Positions 52,429 to 63,300 of a DNA stretch of 64,000 nt are shown piece by piece. The stretch spans positions 30,862-94,861 of the forward strand of contig NZ_QRAP01000014.1 in the NCBI RefSeq assembly GCF_003363015.1. Direction: 5' to 3'. Made by a program: the position numbers and the translations under genes. How positions within the stretch are numbered: the first letter of the stretch is position 1; the number at the start of each line of letters is the position of its first letter. The DNA is from Enterobacillus tribolii. Its GTDB lineage: Bacteria; Pseudomonadota; Gammaproteobacteria; Enterobacterales; Enterobacteriaceae. Under the pieces are notes generated by a model, which saw only the letters and a list, made by a program, of their open reading frames with translations, had not been told where the DNA came from and searched no databases.

Positions 52429-52736
52429 TTGTTTACCGCCGGCGGCTGACATCATGGGGTCAACCCTATATCCGGAGAATCAACGACAGGCCTGGCAGTT
52501 TTTTTATTGGCGCCAAAATTAATTCTGACTTTTGATATACCTCCCCAAATTGTACCTTCCCGGCAAAAAAATATACTTTTTAACGCTATTCAATTTCATC
52601 CTTCCCTATTTTATATCCCGGGTCTTACGCTAAGCTTTACGATGATATAAAAAAGGGTAGAAAAATTTTTATCTCAGGGCGGTATTTCCCATTTCAGTCC
52701 ATTCCCTTTACCGCCCCCCGTTGGAAGATAATAAAT
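52429..52736. other. Intergenic region between convergent genes
   Basis: 308 AT-rich bases between the IclR gene and the convergent regulator gene. A palindrome CCGCCGGCGG (52436-52445) lies just past the IclR stop; no proper terminator, promoter or gene was recognised. Confidence 0.5.
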
Positions 52737-53621
52737 TTATAAGGCGGGAGTATCCGGCGTTGAGTGCTTATGGGGATCAAACTCCAGGGCATGCATACAA
52801 ACCGAGAAGTAGAGCCCCATATATTCGCGCACCAACTGCATAAATTCCGGCAGAATTTCAATCTGGGACTTACCGTGCATCTTCATCCAGCCTGCCCCGG
52901 CTGCGGCACTGACGATCCGGCGAACATGCGTATGCGAAACGGCGATGGTTTTGCTCACCGCAATATACGGGTACTCAAAAATCCGCAACACACCGTTATC
53001 GCTGTGCTTCAGGGCCTCCAGGTACAGGCTGAGAATCACCATATGCCCTGAATCTTTTTCGGTGAACAGGTGTATATCGGGCAAAATACGGTTAATGATG
53101 ATGCGGTTAATCAACAGATCATACATATTGCGGTACATCATCGAGAGGATTTCTTTGTCATTAACCGTTTCCACCGACAGATTCAATAAAGGATAAGCTT
53201 TGTTCAACGGCAGCAATGCGCTGAGCAGGTAGTTGCCCACCTCTTTTAACCCTTTTTCCGTTGGTGAAACCATCAGAACACGTTTATTTTTCTCGTTTCT
53301 TTCTGCATTCATCCGGCCGCTGACGCGCAGGAAAAACATCATCGAATCGATACTATTGCCGCTGGCAAACCTCATCGAGGTGCAATACTCCTTCACCTCT
53401 GCCTGACTGGTTTCACCCCGGGTATAATAGAAACACAATAATGTCATTATTATATAAATGCGACTTTCTTTCAGCACCGTCTTATAAAAAAGAGAATTCT
53501 TTTCATACATGGTAGTAAGCAGGTGGTAATGATACTCCAATACGTCATCAAACCCGTCGCAGCGCTGTATCTGTGTGCTGTATGAACACAGTGTACTGAC
53601 CAACTCCTGTGTTTTGTTCAT
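52737..53621 (-). CDS. Unrecognised regulator-like protein beside the adhesin secretion genes
   Basis: 294 residues, no family recognised. Two helix-turn-helix-like regions are seen: about 62-125 (YYTRGETSQAEVKEYCTSM, FASGNSIDSMMFFLRVSGRM, KRVLMVSPTEKGLKEVGNYL), which resembles a winged helix with wing, and about 222-255 (VSKTIAVSHTHVRRIVSAAAGAGWM). The C-terminal helix carries several hydrophobic residues. A DNA-binding regulator is likely. It is transcribed in the same direction as the exporter genes and has a perfect inverted repeat 47-77 bases upstream of its start, a likely operator. Low GC compared with neighbours. Confidence 0.7.
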   Translation of the reverse strand: MNKTQELVSTLCSYSTQIQRCDGFDDVLEYHYHLLTTMYEKNSLFYKTVLKESRIYIIMTLLCFYYTRGETSQAEVKEYCTSMRFASGNSIDSMMFFLRVSGRMNAERNEKNKRVLMVSPTEKGLKEVGNYLLSALLPLNKAYPLLNLSVETVNDKEILSMMYRNMYDLLINRIIINRILPDIHLFTEKDSGHMVILSLYLEALKHSDNGVLRIFEYPYIAVSKTIAVSHTHVRRIVSAAAGAGWMKMHGKSQIEILPEFMQLVREYMGLYFSVCMHALEFDPHKHSTPDTPAL

Positions 53622-53668
53622 AATTCACCTTTCCGGATAATCACTTCATATACCCTAATTGAATGCCA

Positions 53669-53698
53669 ACAGACAATATCCGTCAGAATATTGTCTGT
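53669..53698. promoter_or_regulatory. Perfect 11-bp inverted repeat upstream of the regulator
   Basis: Arms ACAGACAATAT (53669-53679) and ATATTGTCTGT (53688-53698) around an 8-base spacer, between the exporter genes and the regulator. No T-run on the - strand, so an operator for autoregulation is more likely than a terminator; both remain possible. Confidence 0.5.
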
Positions 53699-53756
53699 CG
53701 TAAACGAGGAAAGTCAACTCTTCCGGACGATCCGCAGCCCGGCCTGTTTCTGTTAT

Positions 53757-54932
53757 TTATCTTTCCCGCAGTGCCTCCTTCGCCTTATTAAACGGCTTCA
53801 GCAAATAATCCAGAACCGTCTTTTTACCGGTACGGATATCTACCGTTGCCACCATACCCGGAAAGATTGGAAAAGATTTCTTCTCTTTGTTCTCCAGATG
53901 ATTGCTGTAAGTACGAATATAAACCCGATAATAATAGACATCGCGCCGTACCTCATCCTGGATAGTATCCGGTGAAATAACCGTTACCTCACCGTCCAGG
54001 CCGCCGTATATCGAGTAATCGTAGGCGGTAATTTTCACCAGCGCCCGCTGGCCGGGGTGGATAAACGCCACGTCGCGCGGAGAAATCTTGGCTTCAATCA
54101 GTAATTGATCGTCCAGCGGCACAATCGTCATCAGTTTGCCGTTGGGCGGAATGACCCCGCCAACCGTGGTCACTTCAATGTCCTTGATGATGCCGCGCAC
54201 CGGCGCGTTAAACTTCAGGCGCGTCAGGGAGTCTTCGCGCCCGCGCATCACCGAACGCTGCGCTTCTACCTCTTCGTTGGCTTTAGCCAATTCTTCACGC
54301 GCACGTACGTAATACTGCGTCTGGGTTTCAGTCAGTTTGCTCTGCATCTCATTGAGCTGACGCTGCAAACGCAGGACTTCGACGTTACTGGCCGCGCCCT
54401 GTTTGATCAGCGGCTGCGTCATCGCCAGCTCGCGCTGAACCAGCCGGATACCGTCCTTCAACCCGTTCACCGTTTTTTCCAGCCCTTCACGGCGGGCGTT
54501 GTACAGCGCGGTTTCCGATTTAATCAACTCAGGGGCGTTGTCCAGCTCTGCGGGAAACACCAGCGTTTCGCCGCCGACTTCCGCCCGCAGGCGCGCCGAC
54601 GTAGCCAGCGCCGCGTACAGGCGGGACAGGCTCTCCTGCACGCCGGACTCCATTTTCGTGCGGTCAAGCTGGGCCAGCGCCTGACCACGTTCCACGATAT
54701 CCCCGACGTTAACGTCAAGCTTGTGCAGAATCCCGCCTTCCAGCGACTGCACCACCTGTTCATGACCGGAAGGCTCTACTTTGCCGGTGCCGGTCGTGAC
54801 TTCATCCAGCTCAAAGAAATAGGCCCAGCCGAGAAAACAGAGCAGCATCAGCGCCACGACGCGCGCCGCCAGCGCGGAGCGCGGCAGCTTCGGCTCACTG
54901 AGGCCGCGGTTGTATTGAATATGTCCGCTCAT
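53757..54932 (-). CDS. Type I secretion membrane-fusion protein (HlyD/LapC-like)
   Basis: 391 residues. One N-terminal membrane span (about 19-38; ALAARVVALMLLCFLGWAYFF), lipoyl halves (SGHEQVVQSLEGGILHKLDVNVGDIVERGQ, in part, and APVRGIIKDIEVTTVGGVI), a long coiled coil (about 120-240) and the HlyD C-terminal signature (PGQRALVKITAYDYSIYGGLDGEV, in part). It links the ABC exporter to an outer-membrane TolC-like channel. The start overlaps the exporter stop by 4 bases. No TolC-type gene is seen next to it in the window. Confidence 0.95.
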   Translation of the reverse strand: MSGHIQYNRGLSEPKLPRSALAARVVALMLLCFLGWAYFFELDEVTTGTGKVEPSGHEQVVQSLEGGILHKLDVNVGDIVERGQALAQLDRTKMESGVQESLSRLYAALATSARLRAEVGGETLVFPAELDNAPELIKSETALYNARREGLEKTVNGLKDGIRLVQRELAMTQPLIKQGAASNVEVLRLQRQLNEMQSKLTETQTQYYVRAREELAKANEEVEAQRSVMRGREDSLTRLKFNAPVRGIIKDIEVTTVGGVIPPNGKLMTIVPLDDQLLIEAKISPRDVAFIHPGQRALVKITAYDYSIYGGLDGEVTVISPDTIQDEVRRDVYYYRVYIRTYSNHLENKEKKSFPIFPGMVATVDIRTGKKTVLDYLLKPFNKAKEALRER

Positions 54933-57157
54933 GCCGTCGCTCCCTGATCAGAATTAGCCTGTGCCGTCTTTTGCAGCATCACGCGCCGCACCGGGGCATT
55001 GCTCTTGGCGGCGGCAGGTTGTGGCGCTGCGGCCGGCGCGTTTTCCTGCCCCGGCCGGGCGTTCAGAATGGCGTCGCGCGGGCCGTCCATCGCCACGCGT
55101 CCGTTATCCATCACGATGATACGATCGACCAGGTGCAGCATCGCCATGCGGTGCGTAGCGATCACCAGCGTACGGTTCCCCGTCCACTGATGAAGCTGTT
55201 CGATCAGGTAGTTTTCCGACATTTCGTCCAGCGAAGCGCTCGGCTCATCCAACAGCAGAATGTTGGGCTGACGAATCAGCACGCGCGCCAGCAACAGCGT
55301 TTGCCGCTGGCCGCCGGACAACCCCAGCCCGCCCTCCATAATCTGGTAGTTGAGGCCGTCTTTCTGTTTTTGTACGAACGACAACGCACCGCTCATCACC
55401 AGTGCGCGCATGATATCTTCGTCGGTGGCTTCCGGCATGCCCATGGTGATGTTTTCACGGACGGTGCCGAAGAACAGACGCGCCGTCTGGCTCAGATACC
55501 CCATATCGCGGCGCAGATCCGCCGGGTCGAGCTGGTTAATGCCGATGTCGTCGAGCAGCATCTGCCCCTGCTGCGGCGTTTGCATACCGGAAAGCAGTTG
55601 CAGCAACGTTGACTTACCCGCGCCGTTACGCCCCAGGATCGCCACTTTCTCACCGGCGTTAATCTCCAGTTTGGGCAGAATAATATCGGGAATTTTCTCT
55701 TCTTCGTTGTAGTAAAACACCGCGTTACTGAACTTATAGTGGCCGTTCAGCACCGCCTTATGCACCAGCTTGCCGTGCTCCGGCTGATCCACCGGGCGCT
55801 TCATCAGTTCATCCAGACCATTACGCGCCACCTTGGCCTGTTGCCAGCGCGACAGAACGCCGGAAATCTGTGACAGCGGCGCAATCGTGCGCGACGCCAG
55901 GATGGTGGTCCCCACCAACGCACCGGTGGTCATGTCGCCGCTGATCACCATAAAACAGCCAACCAGCAGCACCACGGCATAAACAATAGACTGCACCTCC
56001 TGTGTCCAGGTAAGCAGCAACCCGGTCAGGAAACGCTGCTTCATGCTGATGGTGGCGGCGGTATCGTTGGTGTGGTTCCACTGGTTCTGGAAACGCTGTT
56101 CGGCGCGCAGCAGCTTGATGTCTTCGATGGACTCCACCGCCTCGACCAGCGTGGCGTTGCGCACCGCAGACTCGCGCATTCCCTCGGTGGACAGACGCCC
56201 CAGCGGACGCTGTACCAGCAGTCCGGGTATCAGCAGCAGCGGCAGCGCCAGCAGTACGACGAAGACCAGCGGGCCGCCGATCATCCACAGAATAAACACA
56301 AACAGTAAGAAGAAAGGCAGATCGGCAATGGCGCCGATGGTGGTGGAAGTAATCAGTTCCCGCACCGATTCCAGCTCACGGATCTGGGAAATAAAGGAGC
56401 CGGTGGACTTGGATCGCGCGTTATTTTTAATCCGCAGCGCATGACCGAATACCCGGTCGGAAATACGCAGGTCCGCGCGCTTACCCACCATATCGGAGAT
56501 ATGCACCCGCACCATACGCATGGAAAACTCAAACAGAATCGCCAGCATAACCCCGCCGAACAGCACCCACAGCGTGGGATAAGACTGCGATGGTACGACA
56601 CGGTCGTAAACCTGCATGGAAAACAACATACCGGACAGCGCCAGAATATTGGCAACCAGCGAGGCCAGCATGATATCGCTGTAACGCCTCCAGTCCTTAA
56701 GCGCCAGGTTCCAGAACCAGTTTTCTTTATAGGGTTTGATGTAGTCGTCGACGCGCGCGTCGGGGATGGCGCTCAGCGGTTTCAGGATCGCCACCTGGCG
56801 GATGCGTGCGCCCAGTTCCTCGGCGCTCAGGGTACTTTCCAGCCCCTTATCGCCGCTGAAGCTGACGCAGACGTTGCCTTCGGCGTCCATGCGCGACAAT
56901 ACCCCGATCTGACCATTATCAAAGCGGGCCAGCAGCGGCATACGCCACGGGTCGAGGAAGCTGGCGCTGAAATCGCTCAGACGCAGTCCCATTCCCAGCT
57001 GACGCGCCATATCCGCCAACAGGTCATCACGCTTACTGTTACGTTCCCAGTTTACGGTAGTACGGACATTCTCTTCCGAGTAGTCGAGACGATAATGCCG
57101 GGCGACGGTAAGCATCGCTTCCAGCCAGGCTTCAACGGAGGGAGTGGAATGACTCAT
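54929..57157 (-). CDS. Type I secretion ABC transporter (LapB-like)
   Basis: 742 residues. N-terminal C39-like domain (about 1-130) without the catalytic cysteine, so it is a docking domain rather than a protease; then a six-span membrane domain (about 160-440) and an ATPase domain with Walker A GRNGAGKSTLL, signature LGLSGGQRQ and Walker B ILLLDEPSASLD. Ala/Pro-rich tail. This is the exporter type that secretes giant RTX adhesins (LapB, SiiF relatives). It lies directly downstream of the adhesin gene but beyond a strong terminator, so it needs readthrough or its own promoter. Confidence 0.95.
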   Translation of the reverse strand: MSHSTPSVEAWLEAMLTVARHYRLDYSEENVRTTVNWERNSKRDDLLADMARQLGMGLRLSDFSASFLDPWRMPLLARFDNGQIGVLSRMDAEGNVCVSFSGDKGLESTLSAEELGARIRQVAILKPLSAIPDARVDDYIKPYKENWFWNLALKDWRRYSDIMLASLVANILALSGMLFSMQVYDRVVPSQSYPTLWVLFGGVMLAILFEFSMRMVRVHISDMVGKRADLRISDRVFGHALRIKNNARSKSTGSFISQIRELESVRELITSTTIGAIADLPFFLLFVFILWMIGGPLVFVVLLALPLLLIPGLLVQRPLGRLSTEGMRESAVRNATLVEAVESIEDIKLLRAEQRFQNQWNHTNDTAATISMKQRFLTGLLLTWTQEVQSIVYAVVLLVGCFMVISGDMTTGALVGTTILASRTIAPLSQISGVLSRWQQAKVARNGLDELMKRPVDQPEHGKLVHKAVLNGHYKFSNAVFYYNEEEKIPDIILPKLEINAGEKVAILGRNGAGKSTLLQLLSGMQTPQQGQMLLDDIGINQLDPADLRRDMGYLSQTARLFFGTVRENITMGMPEATDEDIMRALVMSGALSFVQKQKDGLNYQIMEGGLGLSGGQRQTLLLARVLIRQPNILLLDEPSASLDEMSENYLIEQLHQWTGNRTLVIATHRMAMLHLVDRIIVMDNGRVAMDGPRDAILNARPGQENAPAAAPQPAAAKSNAPVRRVMLQKTAQANSDQGATA

Positions 57158-57310
57158 AGTGCTGACGTCCTCTGTCAGAAAAAATAAGACGGCATCATCA
57201 TGATGCCGGCACTGTCAATTCGGGCTTCACGTATTAAGCGTGAATATATCTCAGGATTATTCTTAGAATTTACCATATTTAAAGCTTCATTGATAAGAAA
57301 ATTCCAAAAT

Positions 57311-57340
57311 AAAAAGGCGGGGGATTATCCCCCCCGCCTT
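57311..57340 (-). terminator. Terminator of the giant adhesin gene
   Basis: On the - strand: perfect 10-bp stem (AAGGCGGGGG at 57314-57323 with CCCCCGCCTT at 57331-57340) followed by TTTTTATTTTGG. It lies 14 bases past the adhesin stop codon and is a textbook Rho-independent terminator for that strand. Confidence 0.92.
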
Positions 57341-57354
57341 ATATTCCGCCTAAA

Positions 57355-60300
57355 CTACACCACTAACAGCTGATGGTTCGCCAACAGTGTCGCCAGGTCG
57401 GTATTCACCCCGGTCAGCGTCACCACCGTCGTCGGCGAGAAGGAACCGCCGCTGCCGTCGCGATCGATCTGGATCACCGTGTCGCTGCCGCTGGTCGTCA
57501 CCTTCACAAAGTCGCCGATGTTGTCGCTGCTGCTATCCATCTGCGCCACGCCATTAACGTAACTGGCCTTGGCGTTACCGGTATAACCGCTGCCCTGCAA
57601 CAGTTCGCGGATATCGATACGGTCGGTATCCTTGGTTCCTTCCCAGGTCCCCAGGGTAAAGCCGTTAACGGTATCGGCGCCGTTGCCGCCGGTGGCGTTG
57701 CTGGCATCGATCATCTTGAACAGAACCGTCGCATGACCCACGCCCGTGCCCAGATTGATGATGTCATCACCGCCGCGCCCTTCGATGAAGTGGTTGCCGT
57801 TACCTGCGGACAGGGTGTCCGCGAAGTGAGAACCGGCAAGTCCTTCGATGTTCTGGAAGGTCGAGGTGTTGAACCCGGTGTTCTGACCCGAGGTTTTGCT
57901 CAGGTCAGCCGTGACGCCCACCGTTGATTTGATGAAGTCAACGGTATCTACGCCGCCGGTAGCGCTCCACTGGCTGTTATTGGACCATACTTCGGTGCCG
58001 CCGCCGCCGTTGTAGACGTAGTTGCTGTTTTCCTCAACGATAAAGCGGTCGTTGTACCCGGTACCGGTGATGGTTCCCTTCAGGCTCTGGCTGTTGATCA
58101 CGTCAGTCGTCAACACATAACTTTCGTTGGCGTTCTGCGTGGTCAGGCCTCCCCAGTTTTCGTTATGCGCTACGCCGTTCACTGCGCGCACCAGCTCAAC
58201 CCGGTACTGCTCCGTCGCACTCAGCCCGTAGAAGTAGACCAGGCCCGAGGAGTCGTTGCTGCCGAAACCGGACTGGGCGTTGATCATCTGGGTCGACACC
58301 AGTCTGTCCTGCGAGTCATACAGCCGCACCGTATTGCCGTAGAAGCTGTTGATGCCTTCGGCATCCAGGATCTTGACGACCAGCGAGGTCTTGTCCTCCA
58401 CCTTGTTGGTATTCAGCACCAGCGACATTTTACCGCTCTGGCGGGAAACCAGCAGATCCGTCGCGCCATCCCAGTTGTAGTCGATGGATGCCACGCCGGT
58501 CACGCGCGTGGTGTCCGTACCGGTGCTGATCGTCGTGGGAGCCCAGTTGGAGCCGTTGCCATTATTGAGGTTAACGACCGCCGACGCCGCAGTATCAGCG
58601 AACTTGACGATGTCCATCGCCCCGTCATGGTTCCAGTCCACCGCCAGTGAGAAGCTTCCGCCAAAGGTTGCCCCCACCTTGGTAAAGGTGGTTGACAACG
58701 TACCGTTGGTGTTCCACAACAAACCACCCTGGGTAGTGTTGCTGTAGTAGTTCGCGACATACAGGTCCAGATAGCCGTCACCGTTAAAGTCAGCCCAGGT
58801 CATGGAAACCGCACCGTTGTTGTTGGTATTGGCTGCCCCGGAAACCCCGAACATATTGGTCATGGTCTGACCGGCAGTGATCGTCCCATTGCCGTTGTTG
58901 ATGACGGTGCGCAGGTTATAAGCGCCCACCTGCTGTACCACATCAACAGAGCCGTCGTTGTTCAAATCCACGCCGGACTGGTTACGCGAGGTTCCCCCCG
59001 CCGTTGCCAGGGAGGTGGTGGCGCTGAAGATGGAGTAAGAACCATCTCCGTTGTTCAGCATCCAGGGCACCGTACTGTCAGGCGTGCCGTCACCCCAGAT
59101 GATGTCAGCATAACCGTCGCCATTCAGGTCGATGGACACGATAGCCCCGTACCAGGTTGCCGTGGCGTTAGTGGAGCCCGGCTTCATGATGCTGGTATCC
59201 GAGTTCACGTTCCCCAACTGCATCGGCGTAAAGGTACCGTCCGCATCCTGGATCCACATTTCCTGGAAGTTGTTGGTGTAGATGTTCTCCGTCGCAAACA
59301 GCCCGGCGTAACCGCTACGGGCATAGTCCGCCCAGGTCAGGCTGATCGGATAGTACGCGCTGGCGGTATGCGTCGCCGCCTGATCCAGCTTGGTACCGCT
59401 GTAAGAACTGATGTCCTGGGCAAAATATGCCGTACCGTTCGCCGCGATATTCCACATGCCGTTGGCGTCCAGCGTGTAGCTCATCCCGTTGGTGTACGCC
59501 AGACCCGCGTTGGTGCCCCAATCCGCCGTTACCGTGGTATTGGTGATCTGCAACGCATCGGTCACGGTGGTCAGGCCGTTCTGGTTACCGTTACCGGCGG
59601 CGCTGATGACCTGGGCGGAAACATCGTACTTACCTGCCTGCAGGGCATCGTTGTCTGCAATCTGCACATACCAGGTATTGTTCAGCGGATCGACCACTAC
59701 CCGGTCGCTGGCGTGGCTGTCGCTGCTGTACTCAATACCGTTGATCGTGACGACCAGGATCTGGCCATCAACCAATTCCTTCGACAGCGTACCGTGTGCG
59801 ATCGGCGTCTTGTCGTCCGTCACCACGGTGGCGATCTGCACCCGGGTATCCGGGATGCTGGTATCCACGTTCAGCACAAAGTCGCTGGACTTGGTTACGT
59901 TGCCCGCCAGGTCCACCACCTGCGCAGTGTAGGTGTAGGTCGCATCCGTCAGCCCGCTGTCCTGATAGGTCCAGGTCATGGAGCCGGTCATGGTCGCTAC
60001 GCCCAGCAGAATACCGTTACGGTAGACCTGAACGATCTCCCCGTCGGCCAGCGGACCGGACAACACACCGTTCAGCAGCGGCGAGGTATCATCGGTGATA
60101 TAGCTGGCGTCGAAGGTTCCCGTGCGGTCGCCGACATTGTCGCTATAAGACGCAATGCCCGGCTCCGCGATCGGATCGAGGGTATCGACCACGACCGTCT
60201 GCGATACCACCGTACCGGTGTTGCCCGCAGTATCAATGATACGTACCTGATAGACATGATTACCGTCGGTCAGGGTACGGCCGTCCACGAAGGTCCACTG

Positions 60301-63300
60301 GGTACCGGAAACGCTGGCGAACTGCCAGGTGGCGCCGTTGTCCACGCTGACCTGGACGAACTCGTCCGCCGCCAGCGGGTTGCCCAGCGAGCCTTTCACC
60401 GTCAGCGAGGTATCGCTGGTGATGAAGTCGCTGGCCGAGCGGCCGGTATCCTCGGAAATGCTGTCAACGGTGATGGTTTCCGCCGACGCCGTGGTATCAA
60501 TCAGCACCACCTGCGACGAGGTTTCACCCACGTTGCCCGCCAGATCCACCACGCGTACCCGGTATTCATGGGACCCTTCGGTCAGCGTGCGGCCGTCGGT
60601 GTAGCTCCAGTTCAGGCCGCTGGCGTCAACCACCACGGTAGTCCAGGTCACGCCGCCGTCTACGCTGATCTGCGCATATTCGTCGTTAGCCAGCAAGGCG
60701 CCCAACGTTCCCTTAATCGTCAGCGTGATATCGCTGGTGATGAAGTCGTTGTTATCCAGACCGGTATCGTTGCTGATCGCGGTGATGGCGATACCCTTAG
60801 CGCTTTCCGGGCTAACGGTGTCAATCACCACGTCCTTCTGCGCCACCTGGCCCACGTTGCCGGCCTGATCCACAACACGCACATGGTAAGTGTAGGTGCC
60901 ATCAATCAGCGACCGGGTATCAGTGAAGGTCCAGCCGGTGCCGATAACCACCACATCCTGCCAGGTCAGGCCGCCATCCAGACTGATCTGGGCGTGTTCG
61001 CCCGCCATCAGGGTCTCGCCCAGCGTACCGCGCAACGTCAGCGAGGTATCGCGGGTCACGAAGTCACTGTTGCTCAGACCGGTATCATCGCTGATGCCGT
61101 CGATAGTGATGGTCTTCGCCGCATCCGGCGCCACGGTATCTACCGTCACAACCTGGCTGGCGGTCGCGCCGACGTTTCCGGCCTGATCCACCACCCGTAC
61201 CATGTAGTTGTATTTACCGTCAGCCAGCGAACGGGTATCAACGTAGGTCCAGTTCAGGCCGCTGACCTCAACGTCAATCCAGGTCACGCCGCCGTCGATG
61301 CTGATCTGGGCGTGTTCATCCGCCGCCAGCGCCGCACCGAGCTGACCACGGATGGCCAGTGAGTTGTCGCTGGTTACGAAGTCGCTGTTGCTCAGACCGG
61401 TATCGGTGTTGATGGCATCGATGGTGATGGTCTTCACGGCAGCGTCAGGCGCTACGGTGTCGATCACCACGGTCTGATCAGCAGTTGCGCCGACGTTTCC
61501 GGCCGCATCGATGACCCGTACGGTGTAATCGTAGGCGTTGTCCGCCAGCGTACGGCCGTCCGTATAGCTCCAGCCGGTGCCGTTCACCACCAGATCGATC
61601 CAGGTAGTACCGCCGTCGAGGCTGATCTGCGCCTTCTCATCCGCACCCAGCGTCGCACCCAGTGAACCTTTGAGCGTCACGTTCGCATGATTAATTACGA
61701 AGTCGCTGCTGCTCAGGCCGGTATCATTGACCACCGAGTCGATGGCGATACTCATCTGCGGCGCCGTGGTGTCCACGCTGACCGTGTGCGTATCGCTGAC
61801 GCTGTTGCCGATGCTGTTGCTGACCGACGCATTGACGACATACGACTGGCCGTCCGCCAGCGCCTGTACATCGGCGGTGCTCAGCGTGTGGCTCCACTTA
61901 CCGTCAGCCCCCACCGTGGTGGTGTAGGTCTGACCGTTCAGCGTGATGGTTACCGTCTGGCCGATGGCGTTGGAAGTACCGCTCAGTACCACCGCGCCCC
62001 CGTGTTCAGCGGCGTTAATCACGTCGTCGCCGGCAATAGTATCAATGACGATTGTCGGAACTTCGCCGTTCAGGGTGATCGGCTTGTCCGTCGTAACGCT
62101 GTTGCCGGCCTTGTCGGTGACCGTAGCGCTGACGCTGTACTGGCCGTCTGCCGCGCCCAGGAAGTCCTTCGCCGGGACCGAGACCTGCCAGTCGCCGTTG
62201 CTGTCCACCGTGGCGCTGTAGGTGCGGTCGTTGAAGGTCACGATGACCGTCTGGCCCGGCTCAGCGTCGGTGCGACCGCTGATGATCTGACCCGCCTGCT
62301 GTTCGGTGCTGTTGACGACGTCATCGCCGGCAATCGTATTGATGCTCAGCGTGGGCGCCCTGGTATCCAGCGTCAGGCCATGATCGGCCTGCACCGGGTT
62401 ACCCGCCTTGTCGGTGACGCTCGCCGTTACGGTGAGATCGCCGTCGTTCAGCAACGCCAGGTCGGCCGGCGGTACCGTCAGGGTCCAGGTGCCGTCTGCG
62501 CTGACCGTTGCGCTGTAGGTGTTGTCGCCCAACGCTACGGTAACTACCTGACCCGCTTGCGCGCTGGTGCTGCCGCTGATAACCAGCGCTTCACCGGCCG
62601 TTGTGCCGTTCAGTACGTTACCGTGCGCCATATCGTTGATGGTCAGCGTCGGCGCCGTGGTATCCACGGTGACGTTATGGCTGGCGTTGGCGTGGTTACC
62701 CGCCGCATCAATCGCCGAGGCCGTCACGGTATAGTTACCGTCGGCCAATGCCGCAACGTCGGCCTGATCGACCGTCAATGTCCAGGTTCCGCTGTCCGTG
62801 ACGGTCGCGCTGTAGGTTTTGCCGTTCAGCGTAACGGTCACTACGGTGTTCTCCGGCAGATCGCTCGCCGTACCGGACAATACCAGCGGCTGTCCTGCTT
62901 CTGCCGCATTGATGATGTCGTCAACGGCAATGGCATCGATCGTCAGGGCGACTGCCGCCGTATTCACCTCAACACCCTGAGTCTGCGAACCGGTGTTGCC
63001 GGCCTTGTCGGTGACGCTCACCGTCACGATGTAATCACCATCGATCAGCTCGCCGATTGCCGCCGCCGGAATACCGACGTTCCAGGTACCGTCCGCATTG
63101 ACCGCGGTGGTGTAGTCCTTACCGTTGAGGGTCACGGTCACCTTATCGCCTGCCGCTGCACCAACGCAGGTGCCGCTGATAATCTGCGCCTGGCCGTGTT
63201 CACCCGCGTTGATGATGTTATCACCGGCAATCTTGTTGATGGTCACCTGCGGTGCAAGGGTATCCACCACAAGCGCTTTATCTGCGCTGGTCGCGTTGCC

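Noticed and set aside
54929..57157. Bacteriocin-processing ABC transporter with active C39 protease
   Set aside because: The N-terminal domain lacks the catalytic cysteine motif and the genes sit with a giant adhesin and a HlyD protein, so it is a type I secretion exporter with a docking domain.
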